From Bacillus sp. 123MFChir2 (GTDB lineage: Bacteria; Bacillota; Bacilli; Bacillales; Bacillaceae_G): 49,587 bases of DNA. The DNA is taken from contig NZ_KB910956.1 of NCBI RefSeq assembly GCF_000383235.1, positions 1-49,587 on the forward strand, in the 5' to 3' direction. Numbering within the stretch: the first letter of the stretch is position 1; each line of letters begins with the position of its first letter. Below are positions 11,048-20,515 of this stretch, piece after piece. The notes below the pieces were generated by a model. That model did not search any database. It was not told the origin of the DNA and was given only the letters and a program-made list of their open reading frames with translations. Both the position numbers and the translations under genes were made by a program.

Positions 11048-12959
11048 TCGGTTCTTCTTTATCTTCTGGCACTTCATCTTCTTTTTTCATTGTGATGTTT
11101 ACCTTTACATCACTTTCAGAAGATGTTTTACGCTCCGGTAATGTACCATGTTCACATAAATGATTGATTTGCTCTGCATCTAACGTTTCTACTTCAAGCA
11201 ACGTATTTGCGATAATATCAAGCTTATCACGGTTTTCAGTAAGAATTTGTTTTGCGCGAGCATAACATTCTTTCATAATGCTTTGCATTTCCATATCAAT
11301 TTCATGTGCAATTGCATCACTATAGTTTTGCTCAGAATGGAAGTCTCTTCCTAAAAACACTTGGCCGCCTTGTGAGCTGCCAAATTGCATTGGCCCAAGC
11401 TTGTCACTCATACCAAACTCAGTTACCATGCGTCTAGCTATTCCAGTCGCGCGTTGGAAGTCATTATGAGCTCCTGTACTTACTTCTCCAAATACAATTT
11501 CTTCAGCCACTCGTCCACCAAGTAGACCCGTAATTTTATCAAGCAATTCTGGCTTTGTCATGAAGTAACGATCTTCTTTTGGAAGCATTACTGCATATCC
11601 ACCAGCTTGACCACGCGGCACAATCGTTACTTTATGAACAACATCCGCCTCATCAAGCACTACCCCAATTACAGTATGTCCTGCCTCATGGAATGCAACG
11701 ATATTACGTTCTTTCTCAGAGATAACACGACTTTTCTTAGCTGGACCCGCAATAACGCGATCCGTTGCTTCATCAATATCACTCATATCGATCTTCTTCT
11801 TATCTTGTCTCGCCGCTACAAGAGCCGCTTCATTTAATAAGTTTTCAAGATCAGCACCAGAGAATCCTGGTGTACGCGTTGCAATAGCACGTAAATTAAT
11901 ATTTTCATCTAACGGTTTATTGCGCGCGTGTACTTTAAGCACTGCTTCACGACCATTTACATCTGGACGATCCACTGTAATTTGACGGTCAAAGCGTCCT
12001 GGACGTAATAACGCAGGGTCAAGAATGTCAGGTCGGTTTGTTGCAGCAATGATAATAATACCTTCATTTGCTCCGAAACCGTCCATTTCTACAAGCAATT
12101 GGTTTAATGTTTGCTCACGCTCATCGTGGCCACCACCAAGACCTGCCCCACGCTGACGACCTACCGCATCAATTTCATCAATAAAAATGATACAAGGTGC
12201 GTTTTTCTTTGCATTTTCAAATAAGTCACGTACACGAGAAGCACCGACACCAACGAACATCTCTACAAAGTCAGAACCACTAATAGAGAAGAATGGAACG
12301 CCAGCCTCACCTGCAACAGCACGTGCAAGTAATGTTTTACCTGTCCCTGGAGGTCCAACTAATAAAACACCCTTCGGAATACGAGCACCAACCTCCGCAA
12401 ACTTACGAGGGTCTTTTAAGAACTCTACAACCTCAACAAGTTCTTGCTTTTCTTCATCTGCTCCGGCTACATCTCTAAAACGGACCTTTTTCTTATCATC
12501 ATTGTATAACTTTGCTTTACTTTTACCGAAGTTCATCACACGACTGCCGCCGCCTTGCGCTTGGTTAAGTAAGAAGAAGAATAAAATGAAGATAATTACA
12601 AAAGGAATGATGGAAGTGAAGAATGTTACCCAAGCACTCGTTTCTTCTGCTGGTTGATACTTCACTTCTGTACCTTGTGCTTTGTCGTTAATTTTCTTTT
12701 GTAATTCTTCAGTGTTAGGCGCATAAGTTACGAACTGCTTTTCCTGACTCTCAGTACTTAGTTGTCCTTTTACCTCAAATACACCATTTTTCGGTTGAAG
12801 TTGTACATTACGAACCTCACCCTTTTCAAGTTTAGCAATGAATTTATCGTAGCTAATTGGCTTTATGCTTTGCTTTGAACCATTAAAATAACTCACAATA
12901 CCAATTACCACTAAAAATATAAGTAAATAAAAGATGGTATTACGGAAGATCCGATTCAT
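11040..12959 (-). CDS. ftsH: ATP-dependent zinc metalloprotease FtsH
   Basis: A membrane-anchored hexameric AAA+ protease that degrades misfolded and regulatory membrane proteins; in B. subtilis it also affects sporulation through Spo0E. Two membrane segments (about residues 7-24 and 111-131) flank an extracytoplasmic domain. The AAA module has Walker A GPPGTGKT (202-209), Walker B IIFIDE (257-262) and the arginine-finger region RPGRFDRQ. The zinc site HEAGH lies at 424-428. At 639 residues it is normal length, with an acidic C-terminal tail. AGGAGG precedes the ATG by 6 nt. Confidence 0.98.
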   Translation of the reverse strand: MNRIFRNTIFYLLIFLVVIGIVSYFNGSKQSIKPISYDKFIAKLEKGEVRNVQLQPKNGVFEVKGQLSTESQEKQFVTYAPNTEELQKKINDKAQGTEVKYQPAEETSAWVTFFTSIIPFVIIFILFFFLLNQAQGGGSRVMNFGKSKAKLYNDDKKKVRFRDVAGADEEKQELVEVVEFLKDPRKFAEVGARIPKGVLLVGPPGTGKTLLARAVAGEAGVPFFSISGSDFVEMFVGVGASRVRDLFENAKKNAPCIIFIDEIDAVGRQRGAGLGGGHDEREQTLNQLLVEMDGFGANEGIIIIAATNRPDILDPALLRPGRFDRQITVDRPDVNGREAVLKVHARNKPLDENINLRAIATRTPGFSGADLENLLNEAALVAARQDKKKIDMSDIDEATDRVIAGPAKKSRVISEKERNIVAFHEAGHTVIGVVLDEADVVHKVTIVPRGQAGGYAVMLPKEDRYFMTKPELLDKITGLLGGRVAEEIVFGEVSTGAHNDFQRATGIARRMVTEFGMSDKLGPMQFGSSQGGQVFLGRDFHSEQNYSDAIAHEIDMEMQSIMKECYARAKQILTENRDKLDIIANTLLEVETLDAEQINHLCEHGTLPERKTSSESDVKVNITMKKEDEVPEDKEEPKE

Positions 12960-12998
12960 CCCTAACCTCCTCTCACAGCATACAAACTATAATAGTAA

Positions 12999-13028
12999 AT
13001 AGTAACATAGAAAAACTTTCCTATCCAA
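12999..13028 (-). promoter_or_regulatory. ftsH promoter (sigma-A, extended -10)
   Basis: The minus strand has TTGGAT (13023-13028), an 18-bp spacer and TACTAT (12999-13004) preceded by TG as an extended -10. It lies ~40 bp before the ftsH start, between hpt and ftsH. Reading is by eye only. Confidence 0.5.
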
Positions 13029-13046
13029 TTGTAATGCTTAATATTA

Positions 13047-13589
13047 TTAATTGGAATATACGCTCGGTTTTAATACACCAACATAAGGAAGATTACGATA
13101 TTGTTCCTTATAGTCTAATCCGTATCCCACAACAAATTCGTGCGGAACAGTAAACCCAACATAATCCGCTTTAAGATCAACTTTTCGGCCAGTTGGCTTA
13201 TCTAATAACGTTACAATCTTCACAGATTTTGCTTTACGATATTTAAATAAGTCTACTAAGTAGCTTAATGTAAGGCCGCTGTCGATAATATCTTCTACGA
13301 TTAAAATGTCGCGCCCTTCTACAGAAGTATCTAGATCTTTTAAAATTTTCACTTCACCAGTTGAAACAGTAGAATGACCGTAGCTAGATACAGCCATAAA
13401 GTCCATTTCAAGATATGCATCTGTGCGCTTTAATAAGTCTGCCATAAATGGCATTGCACCTTTTAGTACACCGATTGCAAGAGGTACCGTGTTTTTATAA
13501 TCCTCTGCAAGAATTGCGCCTAATTCTCTTACTTTTTCTTGTATTTTCTCTTCAGAAATTAATACTTTTTCAATATCTTGATTCATCAT
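13047..13589 (-). CDS. hpt: hypoxanthine-guanine phosphoribosyltransferase
   Basis: A purine salvage enzyme that joins hypoxanthine or guanine to PRPP. The PRPP-binding motif [14 protein letters not shown] is clear and the protein has the standard 180 residues. In B. subtilis and Listeria, HprT forms a complex with TilS that activates ftsH transcription; the tilS-hpt-ftsH order is kept here. The start overlaps the tilS stop (ATGA-type), with AGGAGG eight bases before the first of two consecutive ATGs. Confidence 0.96.
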   Translation of the reverse strand: MMNQDIEKVLISEEKIQEKVRELGAILAEDYKNTVPLAIGVLKGAMPFMADLLKRTDAYLEMDFMAVSSYGHSTVSTGEVKILKDLDTSVEGRDILIVEDIIDSGLTLSYLVDLFKYRKAKSVKIVTLLDKPTGRKVDLKADYVGFTVPHEFVVGYGLDYKEQYRNLPYVGVLKPSVYSN

Positions 13590-15016
13590 TTCATTATCCT
13601 CCTGGAAGACTCCTTGCTTTTGTAATGAATAATAATATATGTATCCTTATCTACTGTTTCTCGCGAAATAGCAAATGCAGATCGTTTCAACAACGGAACC
13701 CAAATAATATTTCCATTCGCATCACAAACAATTGGCCAGTCTGTTCTTTTCTCCTTTGGTACTTTTGCTTCGATAAAAATAGACTTTATCTTCTTCGTAC
13801 CATTCATACCTTGAATTGACATTCGATCGCCATCTTCCCGCGGACGAACGATAAGTGGAGATGTTATTTCGTTATATTTTGCAACAAACATCATCTCATT
13901 CACCATACTAGGTACACAATCGCTAATCTCTACTACAAACTCATCGCCATTTACTAATGTTACCTTTCCAGGCACTTGTAAAACATGAGAAGAAAAAACA
14001 AATTTTTCTTCAACAAAACGGAAAATACATTCTTCATATGTACGAACAACCTCTAATTCACCCGGAAAGTGAAGCACACCAGAAGGATGAGTTCGTTTGA
14101 AAAACTCAATCACCTTGTCAATATGTACAGAAGAAAGCGAAGATGGAATTTTATATTCATAAAGATAATTTAATATTAGTTGAATCCCTCTCCTTTGTAA
14201 AGGTATAGGCATAGATTCAAATGCAGGAATTGATACGACAACTCTTTTTGTATCTTTTTTCTTAATTACTTTATTCATTTTTTCAAAAGCTAATTCCTGC
14301 AAATACGCTTCATCCTCTTGCATAAACTTACTAAAAGCTTGAAAACGCTCATGAACATTTGGATTCTCCTGCTTGAAATGAGGAAGAACATACTTTCGCA
14401 GTCGATTCCTTGTATACGTTTCTTTTGTATTACTAGGATCAATACGAGGGACAACATCCTTTCTCTTACAATAATCAAGAATCTCTTCTTTCGTTACTGC
14501 CAACAGAGGTCGAATCAAAAAGCCTTTATCGAAAGCCCGTTTCGCAGAAATTCCAGAATAGCCTTTCGAGGTACTACCACGTACAAGACGCATTAAAACT
14601 GTCTCAATTTGATCGTCACCATGGTGACCAAGAGCTACATATTGCGCATTATGTTTTCTCATTATTCTTTCCAAAAATGCATATCGACATTCTCTTGCCG
14701 CAACTTGTGCACTCATTCGATTCTGTTTCTGATACTGCTTTACATCAATTTGTATTGTTTCACAGATAACATTAAGATTTTCACACAAATGTTTCACAAA
14801 CCTTAAATCTTCCTGCGATTCCTCACCGCGAAACATATGGTCAACATGAGCCACTATAATTTGCAGTTTCTTTTCTTCACGCTTCTCTAACAAATAGAAG
14901 AAAAGCGCTAGAGAATCTGGTCCCCCCGATACACCAACAACAACCGTAGAATGCGCCTCTAATAAATTATGCCTTTCTACAAAAGCATCTACCTTTTTAA
15001 CAAATTCATCTTTCAA
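13586..15016 (-). CDS. tilS: tRNA(Ile)-lysidine synthase
   Basis: TilS converts the wobble cytidine of tRNA-Ile(CAU) to lysidine, changing codon and amino-acid identity; it is essential in bacteria. The PP-loop ATP site SGGPDS is at residues 30-35 and the [13 protein letters not shown] segment follows. The C-terminal part fits the TilS substrate-binding domains. I choose a TTG start at 15016 (476 residues), eight bases after AAGGTGA; the frame opens at a GTG four codons earlier that overlaps the Shine-Dalgarno. It overlaps hpt by 4 nt. Confidence 0.95.
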   Translation of the reverse strand: MKDEFVKKVDAFVERHNLLEAHSTVVVGVSGGPDSLALFFYLLEKREEKKLQIIVAHVDHMFRGEESQEDLRFVKHLCENLNVICETIQIDVKQYQKQNRMSAQVAARECRYAFLERIMRKHNAQYVALGHHGDDQIETVLMRLVRGSTSKGYSGISAKRAFDKGFLIRPLLAVTKEEILDYCKRKDVVPRIDPSNTKETYTRNRLRKYVLPHFKQENPNVHERFQAFSKFMQEDEAYLQELAFEKMNKVIKKKDTKRVVVSIPAFESMPIPLQRRGIQLILNYLYEYKIPSSLSSVHIDKVIEFFKRTHPSGVLHFPGELEVVRTYEECIFRFVEEKFVFSSHVLQVPGKVTLVNGDEFVVEISDCVPSMVNEMMFVAKYNEITSPLIVRPREDGDRMSIQGMNGTKKIKSIFIEAKVPKEKRTDWPIVCDANGNIIWVPLLKRSAFAISRETVDKDTYIIIHYKSKESSRRIMK

Positions 15017-15320
15017 TGCTGCAATCACCTTTCATTGAGCTAAAACGATAGCATACCTAGATATAATGGTACAACTTTTACAAGCTTTCTGCAAAACAAA
15101 GATGTATAAATTTCACAATTTATCTTACATATGAATTTTTTCTTTGCATACAGAAATAAACAAAATTAAATATTCCATGTATAACAAACAGGCCTCAGGT
15201 ATATTCCTGGGCCCTGTCATTTCCCTCTTTAAAATCAAAAAGCACTAAGAAATACGGATATTTCCTTTTCTCAAAATTACAACAAGCGAAAAAGAATAGT
15301 TTTAACTTAGATTTATATAA
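15017..15320. other. intergenic gap between spoIIE terminator and tilS
   Basis: About 300 bp with no credible reading frame. B. subtilis has yabS and yabT at this place; neither is present. An imperfect 12-bp hairpin lies at 15188-15217 (ACAGGCCTCAGG against CCTGGGCCCTGT, one mismatch and one G-U). The remainder is AT-rich and presumably holds the tilS promoter, which I could not place convincingly. Confidence 0.7.
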
Positions 15321-15352
15321 TAATCAGTGGAGGATAAAGCCCCCACTGATTA
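15321..15352 (-). terminator. spoIIE terminator-like hairpin
   Basis: A perfect 10-bp stem, TAATCAGTGG/CCACTGATTA (15321-15330 and 15343-15352), lies 12 bp after the spoIIE stop. The minus strand continues with ATTATATAA, a poor T run. The arm sequence resembles the terminal hairpin of repeat family 1 (CCCCCACTGA), so this may be repeat-derived. Confidence 0.55.
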
Positions 15353-15363
15353 AAATTTCTCTT

Positions 15364-17841
15364 TTATTGCGCTTGTTTACTAACAATAGGAATTGTAGCC
15401 CATTTTGGCATATTCTTTTTTACTTTTGCGACCACAATTGTCATATCATCATTAATATATCCATTATCAGTACGAATTACATCTTCCATAATAATATCAG
15501 CAATCTCTTGTGGATCTTCCGTTTCTAATTCTTTAATCTTCCGCTTCATCCACACTTCATGATTCTCCACATGTTTTGCACCTTCAAAAATCCCATCGCT
15601 CATCATGATTAAAATATCACCGGACTTTAATTGCTCACCTACAACATCTACTTCAAAGTCTTCAATAATTCCCATCGGTAAGTTACTCGCCTCTATTTTA
15701 AACACTTGATTACCACGCTTCACAAAACTTGGCGTAGAACCAATCTTTAAAAACTTAGCATTTGCATCACGCAAATCAATCATCGCTAAATCTAATGTTG
15801 TAAACATTTCTTCAGTTGTTCGCAGCGAAAGAATTGAATTAATCGATTTTATTGCAGTCTCCTCATCAATACCTGATTGCAATATTTTTTGCAACAGCTT
15901 CACTGTCTCTTTACTTTCCATGTGAGCCCGTCTTCCATTTCCCATCCCGTCACTAATAGCTAGCGCATATTTCCCCACACTTAACTCCATCATGGCATAG
16001 GAATCACCAGATACAAACCCTCCTCCCTTAGCCGCTGTAGCAAGGCCTGTATCAACAGAAAAAGTTTGAGCAGAACCAAAAGATACGGTACTGTAACCAT
16101 TCGGATACGCTGATTGGTCTTCATGTTTCACAACAACCGTCTCGTGTAAAATATCAGACAACATCGGAGCAACAAGCTTTTCACATTCCCCATGTTTATT
16201 ACACGAAGCAGGAATCATCATTTCAATATCAATGTTCCCCCGATCCAAACAATAAACATCAACATGTTCAACCTCTACACCAAAATCACGAAAGGCTTGT
16301 AAAATTTGTTCCTCTTGCACCTGATGATTATCTCTTTCCTTTTGAATCTCTTTTGAGAAATCTGCCATTACTTTCGAAACACCCATAAGTTGCTCAGCAA
16401 CAATTCTACGATTATCCCGCATTTGCTTCCTTAATTTTTGTCCTTCATAAAAATGCTCTAATTCATCATCTATCAAGCCTGTTACCTTCGTTCCTCTCAC
16501 ACAATATTTTTCAAAGTCACGGAGCAATTTACGATTATTTTGCAATATACCTTCCTCAGTTTCGTTCATGAGTTGCTTCATATAATCATACGTTTTATCA
16601 AAATTCACAACCCAACACTGATCCTTTTTAAAGCACGTCTGACATGTCTTGGCGGTAATTGTACTTAAAAACAAATCCGTCTCTGTGTCCTTATCTTCAT
16701 CTTCTACATACCCATATATAGAAAAGCTGTTCGACAATGCTTCAAACACATTTGCAAACTGATTAATTTTATTTGCCGTAACATCACGCATTCTTCTTAA
16801 ATATTGTTGTTGATCGTTCGCATGCTCCTGTGTGCCCGGCATATACTTGGAAAGACGTTCAACAATGATCTTAGGCGTTAATAAAAACAATGTAATTGCC
16901 ACAACTGACTCTAATAACGTCATTACAATACTTGTTTGTTTATCTACGTATAACGTAATTAAACTTGTTCCAATTAACAAACCTAAACTTACCCCTATTC
17001 GCTTTCCTTCTTTCAGCAAGCCACCTAACAATCCAGAGAATGCCAGTAAACTTAATTGATATAAACTTGCTACATTTGCTAGGCTTAAAATCAAACCTGT
17101 TACAACACCTACAGTAGAACCTGTTGCTGCTCCTGCCACAAACGCAAACACTAATACTAAATATCTCGTAAAAATATGCTGAACTGATAAATCATAAATA
17201 AACCAATCTGTTGTGCCTGTTAATACAGATGCTAGCAATATAATTAGACAAACAATTTCTTCCGTTTCTAATGATTGTTGTTTTCCTTTTCGTTCTATTA
17301 AAAGGGGAACGCTTTGCAAGAAAATCATCGTTAACACGAAGCTTAATCCCGCTTCAATTGTACTAACAAGCAAATCATACATACCAATTGATCCTTGCGC
17401 GAAATAAACAACGATAAGATGAGCAGTTAATGCGGAAATAAATACTTGAAATGGTACAAGCCCAATCGTCTTACGTGTAAAACGACCAAAGAAGATATTA
17501 TAGATGAAGAATGTGAAGATAGATGCAAAGGCAAAGAATAAATTTTCTAATGAAACCGAAAATGCACCTGCCATTACAGCTAGGAATGCAATGGCCATTT
17601 TATCGCGTTTCATCACATATACGGCAGCAAAAAATGGCAAAGCAAACGGTAAAATGTTCGTTAAAATATATGCTCGTCCCAAAAGAAAACCAACCAACGC
17701 AACCACAAATCCCCAACGAAAGAAAATTTGTTCCAATTTCATCCTTAATTTGCTTGTCCACTTTTCAGCTGTCATTTGCCCACGGCCTATAGTAAGCGCA
17801 CTAGAATTTGGATTGACAGTATTCCTTCCTGCTCTTGGCAT
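15364..17841 (-). CDS. spoIIE: stage II sporulation protein E (SpoIIE phosphatase)
   Basis: A membrane PP2C phosphatase that dephosphorylates SpoIIAA at the polar septum, freeing sigma-F in the forespore, and helps place the polar division ring with FtsZ. The 825-residue protein has a basic N-terminus, about ten hydrophobic segments (residues ~45-335), a linker region for oligomerisation and FtsZ binding, and a C-terminal PP2C domain with DGMGNG near residue 630 and SDGIFEGA near 747, whose aspartates bind manganese. The start follows AGGTGGTG. It has a Spo0A-type promoter just upstream. Confidence 0.97.
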   Translation of the reverse strand: MPRAGRNTVNPNSSALTIGRGQMTAEKWTSKLRMKLEQIFFRWGFVVALVGFLLGRAYILTNILPFALPFFAAVYVMKRDKMAIAFLAVMAGAFSVSLENLFFAFASIFTFFIYNIFFGRFTRKTIGLVPFQVFISALTAHLIVVYFAQGSIGMYDLLVSTIEAGLSFVLTMIFLQSVPLLIERKGKQQSLETEEIVCLIILLASVLTGTTDWFIYDLSVQHIFTRYLVLVFAFVAGAATGSTVGVVTGLILSLANVASLYQLSLLAFSGLLGGLLKEGKRIGVSLGLLIGTSLITLYVDKQTSIVMTLLESVVAITLFLLTPKIIVERLSKYMPGTQEHANDQQQYLRRMRDVTANKINQFANVFEALSNSFSIYGYVEDEDKDTETDLFLSTITAKTCQTCFKKDQCWVVNFDKTYDYMKQLMNETEEGILQNNRKLLRDFEKYCVRGTKVTGLIDDELEHFYEGQKLRKQMRDNRRIVAEQLMGVSKVMADFSKEIQKERDNHQVQEEQILQAFRDFGVEVEHVDVYCLDRGNIDIEMMIPASCNKHGECEKLVAPMLSDILHETVVVKHEDQSAYPNGYSTVSFGSAQTFSVDTGLATAAKGGGFVSGDSYAMMELSVGKYALAISDGMGNGRRAHMESKETVKLLQKILQSGIDEETAIKSINSILSLRTTEEMFTTLDLAMIDLRDANAKFLKIGSTPSFVKRGNQVFKIEASNLPMGIIEDFEVDVVGEQLKSGDILIMMSDGIFEGAKHVENHEVWMKRKIKELETEDPQEIADIIMEDVIRTDNGYINDDMTIVVAKVKKNMPKWATIPIVSKQAQ

Positions 17842-17876
17842 ATTTTGAACACCACCTGCATATTTTATTACTTGTA

Positions 17877-17909
17877 ATTATAAGATGTTTTTTGCGGAGT
17901 TTTTGTCAA
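17877..17909 (-). promoter_or_regulatory. spoIIE promoter: sigma-A elements with 21-bp spacing, Spo0A-dependent
   Basis: The minus strand has perfect -35 TTGACA (17904-17909) and perfect -10 TATAAT (17877-17882) separated by exactly 21 bp. The B. subtilis spoIIE promoter has the same unusual 21-bp spacing and needs Spo0A~P to be used by sigma-A polymerase. The -35 hexamer itself lies inside a 0A-box-like TGTCAAA. Confidence 0.85.
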
Positions 17910-17935
17910 AATAACAGTTTGCAACACAATAATTG

Positions 17936-17942
17936 TTCGACT
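17936..17942 (-). promoter_or_regulatory. Spo0A box (6/7) upstream of spoIIE
   Basis: The minus strand reads AGTCGAA, one mismatch from TGTCGAA, about 27 bp upstream of the spoIIE -35. With the near-match overlapping the -35 (17904-17910) it gives the multiple-0A-box arrangement known for B. subtilis spoIIE. Binding is inferred. Confidence 0.6.
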
Positions 17943-18065
17943 TTTTATACAAAATAGTACCATATATATACAGAGTTACACGTAAATCCTTCAATACATT
18001 GTTGAATTCCCAAAAAATTATAGTTGTTTTTGTAGAAGAAGCGCATAACTTTACAATTCCTTAAT

Positions 18066-18220
18066 ATAAAGTGAAACTTCCATCAGCAGGGTTTCTTCAT
18101 CCCTACTGATGGAGAGCTCTCACCAATCGGGCTTTTACGGGCAATTATCCCCCACCTATCTTCTTTAGAAAAGTGGAAGTGGCTCGCTCAGAATGCGAGG
18201 GGGATGGAGCTTACTGTCCA
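18066..18220 (-). repeat. interspersed intergenic repeat, family 1, copy B
   Basis: Opposite orientation to copy A. The minus strand has GGACAGTAAGCTCC, then a central GGGGGATAATTGCCCGTAAA, AGCCCGATTGGTGAGAGCTC, and a terminal hairpin made of CCATCAGTAGGG/CCCTGCTGATGG followed by AAGTTTCACTTTAT. This is the longest and best-preserved copy in the window. It fills most of the 300-bp space between the spoIIE promoter and the tRNA terminator. Confidence 0.78.
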
Positions 18221-18231
18221 CAATAACAAGA

Positions 18232-18265
18232 CAAAAAAAGATCATGCATAATTTGCATGATCTTT
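18232..18265 (-). terminator. tRNA operon terminator
   Basis: A perfect 12-bp stem, AAAGATCATGCA/TGCATGATCTTT (18237-18248 and 18254-18265), is followed by seven Ts on the minus strand. It lies just after tRNA-Glu. Confidence 0.92.
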
Positions 18266-18272
18266 TCATTGA

Positions 18273-18344
18273 TGACCCGTACGGGATTCGAACCCGTGTT
18301 ACCGCCGTGAAAGGGCGGTGTCTTAACCACTTGACCAACGGGCC
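18273..18344 (-). tRNA. tRNA-Glu (anticodon UUC)
   Basis: The minus strand folds into a 72-nt tRNA: acceptor GGCCCGT/ACGGGTC with discriminator A, anticodon stem CCGCC/GGCGG around CTTTCAC (anticodon TTC), and T-loop GTTCGAATC. The 3' CCA is not encoded. It is directly downstream of tRNA-Met, matching the Met-Glu pair upstream of spoIIE in B. subtilis. Confidence 0.96.
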
Positions 18345-18355
18345 ATTAAAATATA

Positions 18356-18429
18356 TAGCGGCGGAGGGGATCGAACCCCCGACCTCACGGGTATGAACCG
18401 TACGCTCTAGCCAGCTGAGCTACACCGCC
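18356..18429 (-). tRNA. tRNA-Met (anticodon CAU, elongator type)
   Basis: A 74-nt tRNA on the minus strand: acceptor GGCGGTG/CGCCGCT with discriminator A, D-arm GCTC/GAGC, anticodon loop TTCATAC (CAT) and T-loop TTCGATC. A G1-U72 wobble pair closes the acceptor, unlike the mismatch of initiator tRNA, and the anticodon stem lacks the three G-C pairs of the initiator. A lysidine-type tRNA-Ile is the other CAU possibility; sequence and place favour elongator Met. CCA is not encoded. Confidence 0.93.
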
Positions 18430-18532
18430 ATGTCGTATTTAACGGACAATTAATATATTATCTTAAACAGCATTTTAAGTCAATACATTTTCAAATGTTT
18501 TTTGTTATTTTTTCTATACACTGTTTTTTCCA

Positions 18533-18568
18533 TAAAAAAAGCACCCTGAGTGAACACTCTGGGTGCTT
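18533..18568 (-). terminator. yabR terminator
   Basis: A 12-bp stem with one mismatch, GCACCCTGAGTG/CACTCTGGGTGC (18541-18552 and 18555-18566), is followed by seven Ts on the minus strand. It ends the yabR unit ahead of the tRNA pair. Confidence 0.92.
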
Positions 18569-18596
18569 CTCTTTATTTTAAAATAAACAGCAAGTT

Positions 18597-19058
18597 TTAT
18601 CCGCGACGAGCGCCACGGCCGCCACGTTTTGACTCCGTATTACGCTTTAAAGAAGTTAAACGATCTTCACTGTCTTTTAAAAAGCGAGCCATCTTTTGCT
18701 CAAATGTTTCTTTTTGGTTACGGTTGTCGCCGCCACCACCGCGATTGTCTCTGTTAAAAGAACGATTACGCCCAGGACGTCCAGCACGTTGATTATCGCG
18801 TTGCTCACCTTCTGTTTTTTCACGTTCTTTCGCTTTTTTAATAGATAAACCAATTTTACCGTCTTTCTCAACGTTAATAACTTTCACTTCTACTTGATCG
18901 CCTACTTTTAAGTGATCATTAATATCTTTCACATAATTATCAGCAACTTCACTAATATGAACAAGACCAGTTAATCCTTCTGGCAGCTCTACAAAAGCCC
19001 CAAAATTCGTAATACCTGTTACCTTACCCTGTAACTTGCTGCCTACCTCAATTGACAT
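18597..19058 (-). CDS. yabR: S1 RNA-binding domain protein YabR
   Basis: A 153-residue protein with one S1 domain at residues ~5-75 (KVTGITNFGAFVELPEGLTG, then LVHISEV) followed by a low-complexity basic tail rich in Arg, Gly and Asn (RGGGGDNRN) ending GGRGARRG. The domain binds single-stranded RNA; the tail resembles RGG-type RNA-binding tails. It is related to general stress protein 13 (YugI). The exact role is unknown. The start follows AAGGAGGAG with rather long spacing. Confidence 0.88.
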   Translation of the reverse strand: MSIEVGSKLQGKVTGITNFGAFVELPEGLTGLVHISEVADNYVKDINDHLKVGDQVEVKVINVEKDGKIGLSIKKAKEREKTEGEQRDNQRAGRPGRNRSFNRDNRGGGGDNRNQKETFEQKMARFLKDSEDRLTSLKRNTESKRGGRGARRG

Positions 19059-19145
19059 AAAAAAAACGCTCCTCCTTAGTGGTTAAAAAGCCAAATTTTA
19101 CTTCATTATATATAATCTTAAAATATAGTGTCAATACAACACCTA

Positions 19146-19505
19146 CTACTTAGAAATAGGAAAAATTATTTCCCCAGGCTTTGAAAAGTAATAATCTCTT
19201 CTAGCAATCTCTAAAACATAATCCTCATCTTGCAATTTTTCGATTTCATCTTTCAGCTGTTTTTCTTTCGTCGTTACTACATTTGTTTCTTTTTCCAACT
19301 CTTTTACTTTTGTTTCTTTAGCGTTAATCGTACTATTTTGTTGATAAAATGTCACACTAATACTTATAATAACTACAAAAGCAAACGCCAAAAATAAAGC
19401 TAACCGACGATAAACACGCCTTCTACCTTCGTTCGATTGTATTATATGCTCTTTAACAGAATTTGGATTATGCTCCAATACATCCCTTTGTTTTAGTTCC
19501 CTCAT
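19146..19505 (-). CDS. divIC: cell division protein DivIC (FtsB-like)
   Basis: A bitopic membrane protein of the divisome that works with FtsL and DivIB at the septum. The 119-residue protein has a cytoplasmic N-tail with EHIIQSNEGRRRVYRR, one membrane helix (about residues 34-55), and an extracellular coiled coil (KVKELEKETNVVTTKEKQL) ending in the conserved DYVLEIARRDYYFSKPGE segment. The ATG at 19505 overlaps the yabQ stop as ATGA; the frame is open further upstream but only within yabQ. Confidence 0.94.
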   Translation of the reverse strand: MRELKQRDVLEHNPNSVKEHIIQSNEGRRRVYRRLALFLAFAFVVIISISVTFYQQNSTINAKETKVKELEKETNVVTTKEKQLKDEIEKLQDEDYVLEIARRDYYFSKPGEIIFPISK

Positions 19506-20155
19506 TTCCGAGGTCCCCCTAACTTCTTTTTTATAAGTTCCCAAATTAGGAATATATGCTTCTTCATTTTCTTGAAATATTTTAAAAGTCCTGCTTGTCT
19601 CTTTATAAAAATTTTAACATGGCTAGGGAGAAGTTTCCATATAACAAAACAAACAAATCGAACAGGGATAAAAATAATTTTCCACACTAACCGCAATATC
19701 GCTACAATAACTTTCCACAACCCGGTTCCAACTACAACTACAAACCGAAATAAAAATAGCATAAACGCTATAATTAAATGAATCAAAATCGTAATTGGCT
19801 TAACAACAAATAACTGAACAATACGAACGCAAAAATAAAATGTTTGAACAAAAATGTAAATCAAAAAATTTAATACTTTCATGTACAATGACTTTAACAA
19901 ACTTTGATATGCAGCAAAACCACACAACAAAGCTAAAAATACATACATACGCAACTCTGCTTCATTTACAAGCAACAATACATAAAACACAACAAGAGCT
20001 TGGACAATCCAAAATAAAATATCATAGATAAATACGAGCCAACGCTTTCGCTCCCCGCGCTTCAAAAAGCGATGGTATGTATCTAAAGCTGCTCCAAGTG
20101 AAGCGCCCATCCCAATCATTGAAAGCATTGTATATAATTGAACTGTTAAGCTCAT
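19502..20155 (-). CDS. yabQ: spore cortex membrane protein YabQ
   Basis: A 217-residue integral membrane protein needed for spore cortex formation in B. subtilis, where it is made in the mother cell under sigma-E. Several hydrophobic helices occupy the first two thirds, and the C-terminus is strongly basic with many Lys. It overlaps yabP by 4 nt and divIC by 4 nt, so all three are probably cotranslated. The biochemical function is not known. Confidence 0.92.
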   Translation of the reverse strand: MSLTVQLYTMLSMIGMGASLGAALDTYHRFLKRGERKRWLVFIYDILFWIVQALVVFYVLLLVNEAELRMYVFLALLCGFAAYQSLLKSLYMKVLNFLIYIFVQTFYFCVRIVQLFVVKPITILIHLIIAFMLFLFRFVVVVGTGLWKVIVAILRLVWKIIFIPVRFVCFVIWKLLPSHVKIFIKRQAGLLKYFKKMKKHIFLIWELIKKKLGGPRK

Positions 20156-20460
20156 TTAAACAACTTGCTAAAGAATCCTTTAGCTTTCTCCCCTTGATGC
20201 TCATCAATGTAAGCCATCTCATATATTTTCCCTTTAATGGACACAAGTCCTTTTTCAACATCAAGGTTTTTCATTTGTAGATTTTGACCGCGTATCGTTA
20301 AAAAGCCCATGACTGTTTCTAACAAAAATTCTTCACTATCAAAACTCTCTACCTGCTTGACTCCTGTAATATCAAGAACGCGTCTTCCTCTCATTACAAC
20401 GTCATGTTCTACAGTAACATTTTGTTGATTAGAAGACGACATTGAATACCCTTTGTTCAC
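20152..20460 (-). CDS. yabP: sporulation protein YabP
   Basis: A 102-residue protein of the YabP/YqfC family, needed for spore formation and associated with the spore envelope (family knowledge). The conserved core has RRVLDITGVKQVESFDSEEF and GFLTIRGQNLQMKNLDVEKG. I choose GTG at 20460 because GGGGGG lies six bases upstream; an ATG two codons earlier directly abuts that run. A sigma-E-like -10 lies upstream. The C-terminal KGFFSKLFK is an amphipathic basic tail. Confidence 0.9.
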   Translation of the reverse strand: MNKGYSMSSSNQQNVTVEHDVVMRGRRVLDITGVKQVESFDSEEFLLETVMGFLTIRGQNLQMKNLDVEKGLVSIKGKIYEMAYIDEHQGEKAKGFFSKLFK

Positions 20461-20492
20461 GTCCATCCCCCCATAACTTTATACTAGTATCA

Positions 20493-20500
20493 ATTGTATG
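20493..20500 (-). promoter_or_regulatory. sigma-E-like -10 upstream of yabP
   Basis: The minus strand reads CATACAAT, a perfect match to the sigma-E -10 consensus CATACANT, about 33 bp before yabP. The -35 region is weak (AAAT-type). B. subtilis yabP is transcribed by sigma-E, which supports the call. Confidence 0.45.
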
Positions 20501-20515
20501 AGAGGACAAAATTAT

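Noticed and set aside
12187-12657. 156-codon plus-strand frame antisense to ftsH
   Set aside because: It mirrors the conserved AAA domain of ftsH on the other strand; no ribosome-binding site and no recognisable domain.
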